A stretch of DNA of 64,000 bases, from the NCBI RefSeq assembly GCF_024346675.1, contig NZ_AP024851.1, positions 1,783,112-1,847,111 of the forward strand, in the 5' to 3' direction. Below are positions 35,033 through 43,775 of this stretch, in pieces (position 1 is the first letter of the stretch; each line of letters begins with the position of its first letter). The DNA comes from Photobacterium sanguinicancri. Its GTDB lineage: Bacteria > Pseudomonadota > Gammaproteobacteria > Enterobacterales > Vibrionaceae. A program made the translations under genes and the position numbers. The notes beneath the pieces are model-generated. The model saw only the letters and a list, made by a program, of their open reading frames with translations. It searched no databases and was not told the DNA's origin.

Positions 35033-36220
35033 TTAATGCGCGAGCTTAAAGACTTCAATAATTTCTTCCTTGGTGATTGGCTTAACACCTGCGATGGTTT
35101 TGGTGCCTGGTAAGGCGAACATGCGGATCACATCATCAGCCATTTCTTCAAATTTCTCGTCAGAAATACCATCGTCAGATAGCTTGATGTACATGCCTGT
35201 GCGTTTTAGCCACTCAGTTACTTTAACTGCCAGCAGTTTTGCTGCCATGTCATTGTCTTGCTCTACTACACCGAAACAACGGCGTGCTAATTGTGCCCAA
35301 CGATCAGGACGAACATCAGCAAAGTATTCTAGGTACGGTGGAATTACCACGGCCATACCGCGTGCATGACGCATATCATAATGGGCACTTAGCGGCATTT
35401 CGATTGAGTGCATTGGAATTGAACCAAGTCGACCAAGTGCTTGGAAGCCAGACCAACCAAAAATTGAACACAATGCAAGCTGGCCACGGACTTCAAGATC
35501 TTGTGGGTTCTCGATAATTTTATCGAAGTTATCCATAAGATTCAGGATCATGCCTTCTGTCATGCGGTCTGCAAAACCAGAGTCGGCGTCGCTTGAAAGA
35601 TAATGCTCAATCAAGTGTGAGAAAATGTCGATACAACTTTCTGCGGTAATAAAATCAGGTAGTGAAGCGTGAAGTTCAGGGTCAAGGATCGCAACTTTAG
35701 GGATGCGGTATTCAGAACGGCTAAAGCTCTTTTCTTTGGTTTCCCAGTTTGTGAGTACGCCACCTGCATTACATTCAGAACCCGATGCCGCAACAGTTGG
35801 GATAGAGATAATTGGGAAAGCACCAGTGTATTCACGTGGGGTACGATCACCCAGTACAACGTAGTCCCAGCAAGAACCACCACTGTAAGACGTTGCAGCA
35901 ATGTATTTAGAACCGTCAATAACACTACCGCCACCCAGTGCGATAACTAAATCACAACCTTCTGCATTAAATAGCTCAATGGCTTTATCTATAGTGTGAG
36001 CACGTGGATTTGGCTCAATTTCAGTAAAAGTGACGACTTCAACGCCAGCAGCAGCCAGTGATGTCACGACTTTATCAATGATAGGAGCAAATGTGTCATT
36101 TGCTTCGTAGGTTGCTAAAAAGGCTTTTTTACCTAGACCTTGAGCAACTTGACCGACTTCTGCCAATTTTCCTGGGCCATAAACTAATTTTGTTGGGAAA
36201 TTCCACGCAAAATCTTGCAT
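35033..36220 (-). CDS. Iron-containing alcohol dehydrogenase
   Basis: An NAD(P)-dependent enzyme of 395 residues, group III metal alcohol dehydrogenase, butanol-dehydrogenase-like branch. It shows the nucleotide loop ALGGGSVIDGSKYIA, the PTVAASGSECN motif, and metal ligands in DIFSHLIEHYLS (Asp, His) and HSIEMPLSAHYDMRHARG (two His). The ATG at 36220 is preceded by GTGAGGAG, so the GTG further upstream is rejected. It is encoded between the first symporter and the alginate lyase-porin unit. A role in reducing an alginate-derived aldehyde or keto-acid is plausible but inferred; the short-chain dehydrogenase at 42819 is the stronger DEH reductase candidate. Confidence 0.88.
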   Translation of the reverse strand: MQDFAWNFPTKLVYGPGKLAEVGQVAQGLGKKAFLATYEANDTFAPIIDKVVTSLAAAGVEVVTFTEIEPNPRAHTIDKAIELFNAEGCDLVIALGGGSVIDGSKYIAATSYSGGSCWDYVVLGDRTPREYTGAFPIISIPTVAASGSECNAGGVLTNWETKEKSFSRSEYRIPKVAILDPELHASLPDFITAESCIDIFSHLIEHYLSSDADSGFADRMTEGMILNLMDNFDKIIENPQDLEVRGQLALCSIFGWSGFQALGRLGSIPMHSIEMPLSAHYDMRHARGMAVVIPPYLEYFADVRPDRWAQLARRCFGVVEQDNDMAAKLLAVKVTEWLKRTGMYIKLSDDGISDEKFEEMADDVIRMFALPGTKTIAGVKPITKEEIIEVFKLAH

Positions 36221-36772
36221 TTGTTTGCTCCTCACCTGTGGTGTTGCGACCGATGATTGAAATTAATCCCTACATATTCCTGTGTACTAATTAGTGTTTG
36301 TGCTGATTAGCATTCCAATAAATACGTTTCAATTATCAATGCTCATATTGATTGAAAACTGTTGTGATACAGCTTTTTGAAGAATCTTGTATTGCACACT
36401 TCACCAAAACCTTATGAAGCCGCTTTGTAAAACCTTGAGTAAAACCTTGAGTAAAACACATTATTAAACACTTCATTGAGAAGCGTTGCTTACTCGATAT
36501 TTAAATCATAATGTATTACAAGTTAGTTTGGGAGGGGTAAAATGAAAAAATCTGAATTAGTGCACACTTTTCAAACTTCTTTACACTTAGCTAAATAATA
36601 TTTTTTTGCTTTTAAGGTTATATTTTTCATATATTTATGTTGAGTTTTGTGTTGTTGAGTTATTTTTCGCAATGACATCTAAGATTCACAATTCGATCTA
36701 ATTCACAGAACGCTTGGTCACATGTCGATAGCATATTTGTAGTATTTTATATCAAAGCAAGAAGATCGAATT
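36221..36772. other. Divergent promoter region, dehydrogenase and alginate lyase
   Basis: This 550-base interval holds the promoters of two divergent units. It contains one good operator-like palindrome (36511-36521), a weaker one (36387-36397, TTGTATTGCAC, two mismatches) and a direct repeat CCTTGAGTAAAA near 36430-36456. No gene was seen. Confidence 0.6.
36511..36521. promoter_or_regulatory. Alginate-operator-like site (ATGTATTACAA)
   Basis: One mismatch to TTGTANTACAA. It lies about 250 bases before the alginate lyase start in the divergent promoter region. Confidence 0.5.
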
Positions 36773-38056
36773 ATGGAATATTTACGACCTCTGACCCTAC
36801 GAACAATAAAGCAAACCGCTATTGCAACGAGTTTGACTGCTGTTTTCTTTAGCACTTCAGTACTGTCGGCTGATTTGGTGTTTCTGGATAAAACCACCTT
36901 AGAGCAAAACCGCACTTTGTTGCATTCAGAACAAGCAAGCCCTTCGATGCAGTCTGCATATCAGCGCTTGATTGAAGAAGCTGATTTGGCGATGAAAGAT
37001 GGACCTTTCAGCGTGACCGATAAAGGTATGACGCCGCCAAGTGGCAATAAGCATGATTATATGAGTATTAGCCCTTACTGGTGGCCAGATACATCGAAAG
37101 AAGGTGGCCTACCTTGGGTTCGACATGATGGCAAAACCAACCCTGCGTCTAAAACAGCAGAAACTGACTCAAAACGGATTGGCCACTTTACCCGTTCAGT
37201 TCGCGCACTGGCGCTTGCCTATTACTTTAGTCAAGACGAAAAATATGCCCAGCAAGGTATTGATTACATTCGTACGTGGTTTGTAGACCAAGACACCAAG
37301 ATGAACCCGAATGTGAATTTTGGTCAAGGTGTGCCCGGTGTGGCGGAAGGTCGCCGTGGCGGTATTATCGATACCCGTTCTCTTGCCGATCGCATGCTGG
37401 ATGCGATTGCCTTACTTTCCCTGTCGCCTGCATGGGCAGATCAAGACGAAACACAAATTACGCAATGGTATAGCGAGTATTTAGATTGGCTCATTGTTGA
37501 TGATTTATCGGGTGGACCAAAAGGGGAAGCCGCTTCTGCCAATAACCACGGTACTTGGTACGACTACCAAGTGGCGAGTATTGCTTATTTCTTAGGTAAC
37601 GAACCCTTGGCTAAGAAAATGGTGCAAAAAGGCAAAATGCGGATTGATACCCAGTTTGAAAAGGACGGCTCACAGCCGCACGAAATCGAACGTACCCGTG
37701 CTTACCATTACCACTATTTCAGTCTGGATCCTTTGGTTGGCATTGCCCAAATTGGCGACAAAGTTGGGGTTGATCTTTGGCATCACACGAATCCCAAAGG
37801 CGGTTCATTAGCTTCGGGGATCCAGTTGATGGCGAATTACCACGATCCTGCCGTGACTTGGCCTTATACCCAAAAAGATAAACGTCGACGCGTTGAGCGG
37901 ATGACGCCTCTGTACCTTAAAGCGGGTGTGGCGCTTGATCGCAGTGACTGGATCAAGTTGGCGACCAATACCGATTTTAGTCAAATGACAGTGAAGAAGA
38001 ATTTGGCGGAAGTCTGGGCGCAGCGCGATATCGAACTTTTGTACCCAAGAAAATAA
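36773..38056 (+). CDS. Periplasmic alginate lyase family protein (PF05426, PL38-like)
   Basis: A protein of 427 residues with an N-terminal signal peptide ending around STSVLSA. The fold is the alpha/alpha toroid of the Alginate_lyase family. Seen motifs are YWWPDT near residue 103, FTRSVRALALAYY, NNHGTWYDYQ near 259 with the likely catalytic Asn-His and Tyr, and HEIERTRAYHYHYF further on. These match the PF05426 group, which includes PL5 and PL38 lyases; the pattern is closer to PL38. It cleaves polyuronate by beta-elimination. A KdgM-type porin gene follows by 63 bases, so periplasmic trimming of incoming oligomers is likely. Assignment to PL38 over PL5 is not certain. Confidence 0.85.
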   Translation: MEYLRPLTLRTIKQTAIATSLTAVFFSTSVLSADLVFLDKTTLEQNRTLLHSEQASPSMQSAYQRLIEEADLAMKDGPFSVTDKGMTPPSGNKHDYMSISPYWWPDTSKEGGLPWVRHDGKTNPASKTAETDSKRIGHFTRSVRALALAYYFSQDEKYAQQGIDYIRTWFVDQDTKMNPNVNFGQGVPGVAEGRRGGIIDTRSLADRMLDAIALLSLSPAWADQDETQITQWYSEYLDWLIVDDLSGGPKGEAASANNHGTWYDYQVASIAYFLGNEPLAKKMVQKGKMRIDTQFEKDGSQPHEIERTRAYHYHYFSLDPLVGIAQIGDKVGVDLWHHTNPKGGSLASGIQLMANYHDPAVTWPYTQKDKRRRVERMTPLYLKAGVALDRSDWIKLATNTDFSQMTVKKNLAEVWAQRDIELLYPRK

Positions 38057-38119
38057 TACACCTTCAATTTGTGGGCTTACGTTAAGCCCGCCTCTATTAC
38101 ATGATAAGTGGAAGAGACA

Positions 38120-38827
38120 ATGTCTAAATTAAATACTGTAACCTTGGCTGTTATTGCGGCTGTATGTGCGGGCTCGGCGTCTGCGGCTTCTGTCGATTTT
38201 CGTCACGAATATAAGCACGATCGTAAAGAGCACTCCAATCGAATCAAGATGAGTGCCAGCACGAATGATTTTTACTATGGCGTAGAAATGAAATTCGTTG
38301 CGGGTAAAGATAACAACGATGAATATAGCGGCCCATTCCAGAACATGAAGCAAAACGGTTCTGAGTTCGATTTTGGTTATGTCTATAATGTGACGGATCA
38401 ATTCTACCTGCAACCGGGTATGCCAATTACGTTTGGTACTGATAGCGTCACCTTTAAACCACAGCTTCGTGTTGGTTATAAATTTGATTCAGGCATTACG
38501 GCAAAATTACGTTACCGTCATGAATTTAGACAGTTTGAAGATGCAACCGAGAAAGATAACCAACAAAAGAGCAAGGTAACCGCAAATCTTGATTACAGCT
38601 ATGAGCAGTTTCAGTTTGGTTTAGAGAGTAACTACGAAAAAGCGCAAACGGATGATGTGGTTTACTACAATAACAAAGACTACAACTGGGATGTGAACAT
38701 GAAGCTGGGTTATAAAATTCCAGATTCAGATTGGCGCCCTTACGTAGAGTTCGGCAATATCTCTGTTAGCAGTGATTCAGACAAGCGTCAGTTACGTAGC
38801 CGTGTCGGTGTGACTTACAGCTTCTAA
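38120..38827 (+). CDS. KdgM-family oligouronate-specific porin
   Basis: An outer-membrane protein of 235 residues with signal peptide MSKLNTVTLAVIAAVCAGSA and a mature chain starting near ASVDFRHEYKHDRKEHSNR. The Arg/Lys-rich strands and the end motif RSRVGVTYSF match KdgM/KdgN porins, which form a 12-stranded barrel with a positively charged lumen for oligouronates. The ATG at 38120 has GGAAGAG before it, so the upstream GTG is rejected. It is the second gene of an operon with the alginate lyase and ends in a terminator. In this locus alginate oligomers are the likely cargo. Confidence 0.92.
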   Translation: MSKLNTVTLAVIAAVCAGSASAASVDFRHEYKHDRKEHSNRIKMSASTNDFYYGVEMKFVAGKDNNDEYSGPFQNMKQNGSEFDFGYVYNVTDQFYLQPGMPITFGTDSVTFKPQLRVGYKFDSGITAKLRYRHEFRQFEDATEKDNQQKSKVTANLDYSYEQFQFGLESNYEKAQTDDVVYYNNKDYNWDVNMKLGYKIPDSDWRPYVEFGNISVSSDSDKRQLRSRVGVTYSF

Positions 38828-38852
38828 ACGAAATTTTACGCACACAGTTAAT

Positions 38853-38880
38853 AAAGCCAGCAATGTTGCTGGCTTTTGTT
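38853..38880. terminator. Terminator after the porin gene
   Basis: Stem AAAGCCAGCA / TGCTGGCTTT with a short loop and T-tract on the plus strand, 26 bases after the stop. It may also serve the exonuclease gene arriving on the minus strand. Confidence 0.9.
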
Positions 38881-38923
38881 TATCTGTTAATTAGGCTGTT
38901 ATTTAAATGGAGTTAGTCATTAG

Positions 38924-39637
38924 TTACTGGCTAAGTTTAAACAACTGGCTGAACGATACGTTGTTCTTATTCACAAGACGCTTTTGCTGTGCAAGCAATA
39001 GCTCAGCTGTGGCGACTGCATCAATTAAGGCGTTGTGCCCATTGTATTCAGGTAGACCATAACGAGTACGTGTCGCTGATAAGGTCACATCAAGTGCTTC
39101 TTGGTTGATCGCTCTTCCAAGGTGTTTTTCTATGCACAAGGTATCTAACCACAGTAAAGGTAGCTGGTGTAATCCATAGTGTGCTTTTAGGTACTGAATA
39201 ATAAAGTTGGTTTCGATCATACAGCCATGAGCAACCAATACCTTGCCCTTGGCGGTATCGAAAAAAGCGGTCATGGCATCGTGTATCGCGACACCATCAG
39301 ACAGCATTTGTGGCGTGATGTGGTTGATCACGGCTGTTTCTGGGCGAATTTGTGATTCAGTATTAATGAACACATGGTTTGCAGTGGCGAGATCCACCTT
39401 TCCCTTTTTCATTTCAACCCAGCCCATCGACAAAATCAGGTCAACATCACTGTCTAAACCCGTAGTTTCAAAATCCAGGACTAGATAATCTAAATCGCAG
39501 GCTAATTCACTGAGTGCAGGGCAAGGTTGATCGACCAAATCGGCGAGATATTGGGGCAATTGCACCGTATTGAGGTAGTGCTTTCGCTGGCGCTTGATAC
39601 GTTCAAGCGGGTGGAAGTAATTAACCAATGCTTTCAT
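38924..39637 (-). CDS. DnaQ-like 3'-5' exonuclease (DEDD family)
   Basis: A protein of 237 residues with the RNase T/DnaQ fold. The first acidic motif is LVLDFETTGLD near residue 52, the second lies in LVAHGCMIETNF, and the third in GHNALIDAVATAELLL, giving the DEDDh set with His. Its ATG abuts the stop of the upstream CBS/nucleotidyltransferase gene with no gap, so the two are coupled. This exonuclease often travels with that partner in gammaproteobacteria, usually near acetate genes; its cellular target is unknown. Confidence 0.88.
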   Translation of the reverse strand: MKALVNYFHPLERIKRQRKHYLNTVQLPQYLADLVDQPCPALSELACDLDYLVLDFETTGLDSDVDLILSMGWVEMKKGKVDLATANHVFINTESQIRPETAVINHITPQMLSDGVAIHDAMTAFFDTAKGKVLVAHGCMIETNFIIQYLKAHYGLHQLPLLWLDTLCIEKHLGRAINQEALDVTLSATRTRYGLPEYNGHNALIDAVATAELLLAQQKRLVNKNNVSFSQLFKLSQ

Positions 39638-41503
39638 TTATCGGCTTCCGAAACGAACTTTTGCAGCTTCTTGCAGATCGGCAACAATGCGGAAAGCATC
39701 TTTTAAATGCTTACGCTCAAAGCTACCAAAGCTATCTGGGTTGATATTGTTGTCGGGTTTTTGCCCCTGTTTAAGCGCTTCTAGCTGGTGGCTAAAACGG
39801 AGTGACAAAATGAACTGATATGCGCCTGTAATGTTTTTAAACGCATCGTCACTTAAGGCGTTTTGGCTGTTTGCAGCCTTGAAGCGCTCGTCGGTGGCAG
39901 AGAGGTCACACTCAACGGCCAAACCATAAATACGCGCAAGGTCGATAATCAAATTGATCGCGTATTTCTTCACGTTCAGGGTTTTCTTATTCTCACCTGA
40001 TTTTTCAAGCACGAGGTTGTTGAAAATGCCCAAGGGAGGATTGGTGGTAATGGCATCGTTCACCAGCGTGCTAAGGAACTCACGGTTATTACGGATATTG
40101 CTATGCAGCGCATCGCGCAACGTGGTTTCGTATTCGCTGTTGCCATAAATCGTACGGATTTCAAGAAAAACACTGATGTTTAATAGGCGTTCGTATTCAG
40201 GGTTACTGACCCACTTTTTATAGTATTCCTTCCATACCTTGACAGGTTGACACCATTTCGGGGTCGCGGCCATGTATTTGCCCGGGCACAGCGGGTAGTC
40301 ACAGCTGGCTAAGCCATTAGTGACAATCATGGCAAGGTGATTAAAGTAGATGCGATCGTTATCCGTTGCACTGTCAGACAGCACGATCGCGCTATCTTGA
40401 TCTGAGAGCATATGGACTTCATTACGAGCATGAGATCCTGCCACGATCCAAGAGAAATCACACGGCGGAGGGCCTAATTTGTCGATAGCAATTTGAATTA
40501 AGCGTCGGGTGTACGCATCCATAATCATGGTCATGACTTTGCCAATCACCTCAGGTGCCACACGCCCGTCAACTAAGGCTTCAAAAATTGCTTGGCGCTC
40601 AGGTGTGAAACTGGCGAGGGATTTGATGCTGCCAGCGTATTTGATTTTCTCAATTAAGAAGATGGCTTGGACACGGTGATTTTGCACCAGATGGGTAGTA
40701 GTCAGTAAGCCCACGACTTTGTTGTCTTCAACCACAGGCAGGTTGCGAATGTTGAACTGCATCATCACAGAGGCAGCATGCAGCACTAAATCGTCAGGCT
40801 TTATGGTAAGTGGTGAATGGGTCATTACGTCGGAGATCGGACGGTCGATAGCAACGCCATGAGCGATCACGCGTTTGGTCATGTCGCGGTCGGTGATTAA
40901 CCCCACAATCGTGTCGTTATCGTAAATTACCGCACAGGACGAACGCTGTACCATACGCATTTCATGGGCGACGGCTTGAATGGTTTGATCCGCGGTAACA
41001 ACAGCGACTCGACCGCTAGCAACTTCACCAACAGTGCGAATGAATAGCCCTTTTTCTTTATTTGACCACACAACATCAAGCGCTGACTTTAAGCGCACTT
41101 GTGCTTGCGAGGCAAAATGTTCAGCACAGTCAGGGTGGGCGCTGAATAAGGTCTGTAGTGCGGTTTGAGGGATGATGTAGACCAGAGAATCTTCGATCGC
41201 AATCGCACGATACCCTTTGTCACTGCTAGCATCTTTACCTAATACGCTAAAGCCAAACATATCATCTGGACCGAGTTTAGCACGCAATACACCATCGACT
41301 TTTCTTTGCTCCATCGAGCCTGTCCGCACGATATACAGTGATTTTTCTTGCTCTGCGGTACACAAGTCGATCACTTCACCTTTACCCAAATAGGTGATTT
41401 GTACTTGGGTGGCGAGCGTACGCAGGGCGTTTTTGGGAATTTTATCGAAGGGATCGATTTGGCCAATGAACTGGAGGATGTTAGGGAGCAAAGCGTCAGT
41501 CAT
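39638..41503 (-). CDS. Cyclic-nucleotide-binding/CBS/DUF294 nucleotidyltransferase-like protein
   Basis: A cytosolic protein of 621 residues with four parts. A cNMP-binding-like domain lies near 20-130, a CBS pair near 155-275 (GLITDRDMTKRVIAHG, then NLPVVEDNKVVGLLTT), a nucleotidyltransferase core near 320-440 (AGSHARNEVHMLSDQDSAI), and the DUF294 C-terminal helical domain to the end. It resembles GlnD-type signalling nucleotidyltransferases. The CBS and cNMP domains suggest control by nucleotides. Its companion is the exonuclease gene directly behind it. It stands in the middle of the alginate locus, and an operator-like sequence lies at its promoter. The target of the transferase is unknown. 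Confidence 0.88.
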   Translation of the reverse strand: MTDALLPNILQFIGQIDPFDKIPKNALRTLATQVQITYLGKGEVIDLCTAEQEKSLYIVRTGSMEQRKVDGVLRAKLGPDDMFGFSVLGKDASSDKGYRAIAIEDSLVYIIPQTALQTLFSAHPDCAEHFASQAQVRLKSALDVVWSNKEKGLFIRTVGEVASGRVAVVTADQTIQAVAHEMRMVQRSSCAVIYDNDTIVGLITDRDMTKRVIAHGVAIDRPISDVMTHSPLTIKPDDLVLHAASVMMQFNIRNLPVVEDNKVVGLLTTTHLVQNHRVQAIFLIEKIKYAGSIKSLASFTPERQAIFEALVDGRVAPEVIGKVMTMIMDAYTRRLIQIAIDKLGPPPCDFSWIVAGSHARNEVHMLSDQDSAIVLSDSATDNDRIYFNHLAMIVTNGLASCDYPLCPGKYMAATPKWCQPVKVWKEYYKKWVSNPEYERLLNISVFLEIRTIYGNSEYETTLRDALHSNIRNNREFLSTLVNDAITTNPPLGIFNNLVLEKSGENKKTLNVKKYAINLIIDLARIYGLAVECDLSATDERFKAANSQNALSDDAFKNITGAYQFILSLRFSHQLEALKQGQKPDNNINPDSFGSFERKHLKDAFRIVADLQEAAKVRFGSR

Positions 41504-41525
41504 AGTAAAAGCCCAATAGAGGTAA

Positions 41526-41536
41526 TTGTATTATTA
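41526..41536. promoter_or_regulatory. Operator-like site before the CBS/DUF294 gene (TTGTATTATTA)
   Basis: Two mismatches to TTGTANTACAA, 23 bases upstream of the start. The region is AT-rich, so chance similarity is possible. Confidence 0.3.
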
Positions 41537-41589
41537 TATACTCCATAACTTACACTGCACTATAAAACTGATAACTTAGTGAGTTGAAA

Positions 41590-41620
41590 CAAAAAAGCAC
41601 GCTATAAAGTGCGTGCTTTT
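41590..41620 (-). terminator. Terminator of the first GntR regulator gene
   Basis: Stem AAAGCACGC / GCGTGCTTT with loop TATAAAGT, with an A-tract on the plus-strand side, 19 bases past the stop. Confidence 0.9.
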
Positions 41621-41638
41621 ACAGGGGGGCGTTAATGA

Positions 41639-42358
41639 TTAACTCGCCACGGGTAAGCGGTGGTTGGATTCAAGCAAGTGCGCAGCGGATGCTTGGCGTG
41701 CTTTGTCGCTATTACCTGCCATGATGGCATCGTAGATTTGGCGGTGCTCTTTAATGCAAGTGCTGCCTTCTTCCGATGAATGGGCTATAAAGTTAACGAA
41801 CATGGTCGTTAATATATTGCCAAAAGGTAAGTAGAAGTCGTTGCCCGTGGCATTGAAGATCAAGCTATGGAATTTAGTATCGACTTCCATCCAAAGTTGT
41901 TGATTAAATTCTTCTGCTTCGGCGATTTCAACCATTTGTTGGAATGTTTCTGATAGCTCTATGCGCTGATCTGCCGTGGCAAACTTGGCGGCAAGGGCAC
42001 AGGCTTCCGGTTCAATCGCGCGGCGTAAGCCTAAGAACTTATGGCAGAATTGGTCGGTATCAATCAATCCATCCATCCATTCAATTAATTGTGGGTCAAG
42101 GAAATTCCAATAGCTACGCGAGACGATGCGTGTACCCACTTTAGGACGAGACTCTAATAAGCCTTTAGAGGTCAGAAGTTTTACTGCTTCGCGTAAAGCG
42201 GTACGACTAATACCAAATTGCTCACAAAGAACCATTTCACCAGGAAGAAGCGAGCCTTCTGGAATGTTGCCAGACAGAATGCCGCGAGCAATTTCACGTG
42301 CTACTTGCACATGAAGACTGCGTTTCGATCCTGAGATGGGGTTAAAAGCATTAGCCAT
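41639..42358 (-). CDS. GntR-family regulator, FadR/FCD subgroup (1)
   Basis: A regulator of 239 residues. The N-terminal winged helix shows HVQVAREIARGILSGNIPEG, then LCEQFGISRTALREAVKLL and GLLESRPKVGTRI. The FCD helical domain follows, with LRRAIEPEACALAA and metal-binding-type His residues (TKFHSLIFNATGN, EHRQIYDAIMAGN). FCD-type regulators bind carboxylic-acid ligands and release palindromic operators. It is divergent from the short-chain dehydrogenase gene and has a close paralogue at 43776. The shared operator family TTGTANTACAA is the likely target. Which alginate product is the effector is unknown. Confidence 0.92.
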   Translation of the reverse strand: MANAFNPISGSKRSLHVQVAREIARGILSGNIPEGSLLPGEMVLCEQFGISRTALREAVKLLTSKGLLESRPKVGTRIVSRSYWNFLDPQLIEWMDGLIDTDQFCHKFLGLRRAIEPEACALAAKFATADQRIELSETFQQMVEIAEAEEFNQQLWMEVDTKFHSLIFNATGNDFYLPFGNILTTMFVNFIAHSSEEGSTCIKEHRQIYDAIMAGNSDKARQASAAHLLESNHRLPVAS

Positions 42359-42379
42359 AAATTCAGTTGCTCATTATAT

Positions 42380-42390
42380 ATGTATTATTT
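42380..42390. promoter_or_regulatory. Weak operator-like site before the first GntR gene (ATGTATTATTT)
   Basis: Only the TGTATTA core fits the palindrome (four mismatches). It lies 22 bases before the GntR start and could serve autoregulation, but it may be chance in AT-rich DNA. Confidence 0.25.
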
Positions 42391-42818
42391 TAGTCACAGT
42401 ATAGCACTGCACTATGGTGTCACCAAGCGAGCTGTTTCACACTCTTTAGTTATGATTTACCTAGGAGTTGTCATTTTCCCCATTATATACAGTGATTTAT
42501 TGCTTATAACTCTCGCTTACCCCTTCTTTCATTAATTTAGCGCTATTTTCCGCCCACCGACTTACTTGGGATTTGATGAAGCTGTTATTTGGTGTTGGTA
42601 TGACCACTGGTTATTAAATTTACCCTCTCTAATATTCATACAAATTAAGTTCGTAATGGTACTTTTACATGATCTTATTCACATAATTTCGCGAATTATG
42701 GCGGTTTTTGTGCGAGATACAGAGATGTTGGTATTTTTAGCTTGATACATAATAATCTTATTGTATTATTTTATCAGGATTAGACATCAGCACGAATATT
42801 AACTACAGGTAAACCATT
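42391..42818. other. Divergent promoter region, GntR and short-chain dehydrogenase
   Basis: This 430-base interval holds the promoters of the divergent regulator and dehydrogenase genes. It contains the operator-like site at 42761 and nothing else that could be supported. Confidence 0.45.
42761..42771. promoter_or_regulatory. Operator-like site before the short-chain dehydrogenase gene (TTGTATTATTT)
   Basis: Eight leading bases fit TTGTANTA perfectly; the second half has three mismatches. It lies 48 bases before the coding start. Confidence 0.4.
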
Positions 42819-43595
42819 ATGTTCAACGATCTTAAAGGTAAACGCGTTCTTATCACAGGTTCAACAGCAGGAATGGGCCTAGCAACGGCGCGTGTTTTTG
42901 CTAAATATGGTGCGAAAATTGGCCTGAATAGCCACATGACAGGTCCTGAAGCAGATGCGGCAGTGACTGAATTAACAGCGCTAGGCGGTGATGTTGCTTT
43001 CTTCCAGGCGAACTTAATGGAAACGGCTGACTGTGAAAAATTAGTCGCTGAATTTACGGCTCACTTTGGTGGCATGGACATTCTTATCAACAATGCGGGC
43101 GGTCTGGGGGGGCGTGAAAACCTTGAAGACATTGATGATGCTTTCTACGAGCGCGTGATGAACTTGAACGCACGTTCTGCATTGATGACAACGAAATTCT
43201 CTATTCCACACCTACGTGCGTCAGCGGCAGAGTCTGGTGAAACTGCGTGTGTGATCAGTACGGGTTCTATCGCGGCACGTGAAGGCGGCGGTGTTGGTGC
43301 AGGTATCTATGCGGCATCAAAAGCATGGTTGCACGATATCCACCGTAACTGGGTGAAGGAATTCACTAAAGATAAGATCCGCTTCAACATCGTATCGCCA
43401 GGTACTATTGATACGGCATTCCACGATGGTAAATCAGATGAGCTACGTGCAGCGATCGCAAACAGCATTCCAATGGGACGCTTTGGTCGTATTGACGAAG
43501 TAGCACCAACATTTGCTTTCTTTGCTTCACACGCATGTGCGGGTTACATCACGGGTCAAATCCTTGATGTGAACGGTGGCCAAATGGCGCCATAG
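42819..43595 (+). CDS. Short-chain dehydrogenase, probable DEH reductase
   Basis: An NAD(P)-dependent enzyme of 258 residues in the classical SDR family. It shows the cofactor turn TGSTAGMG (13-20), NNAG (91-94), the catalytic Ser near 150 (STGSIAA) and the YAASK motif with Tyr164 and Lys168. In alginate loci such enzymes reduce 4-deoxy-L-erythro-5-hexoseulose uronate (DEH) to 2-keto-3-deoxygluconate, the step between the lyases and KdgK. It stands between two paralogous GntR genes. The substrate assignment rests on context and not on the residues alone. Confidence 0.85.
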   Translation: MFNDLKGKRVLITGSTAGMGLATARVFAKYGAKIGLNSHMTGPEADAAVTELTALGGDVAFFQANLMETADCEKLVAEFTAHFGGMDILINNAGGLGGRENLEDIDDAFYERVMNLNARSALMTTKFSIPHLRASAAESGETACVISTGSIAAREGGGVGAGIYAASKAWLHDIHRNWVKEFTKDKIRFNIVSPGTIDTAFHDGKSDELRAAIANSIPMGRFGRIDEVAPTFAFFASHACAGYITGQILDVNGGQMAP

Positions 43596-43724
43596 GCCTC
43601 CCTTTTGTATTTGCTAATTAACAATAAGATGGGGATGTAGTGCGTTAATACAGTATTTCTCTATCAGTGATTATCTGGTTAATGACTTATCCCTCCGTTG
43701 GTATAAGGCGAATACACTGACCTC

Positions 43725-43753
43725 AAAAAGCCAGCGTCGTCTGGCTTTTTTTC
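43725..43753 (+). terminator. Terminator of the short-chain dehydrogenase gene
   Basis: Stem AAAAAGCCAG / CTGGCTTTTT with loop CGTCGT and a T-tract, just ahead of the second GntR gene. Confidence 0.9.
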
Positions 43754-43775
43754 TACCTGCTAGTTGGAGTGAACC

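Noticed and set aside
36430..36456. Direct repeat CCTTGAGTAAAA
   Set aside because: Only two copies, without symmetry or relation to the operator family; treated as chance duplication.
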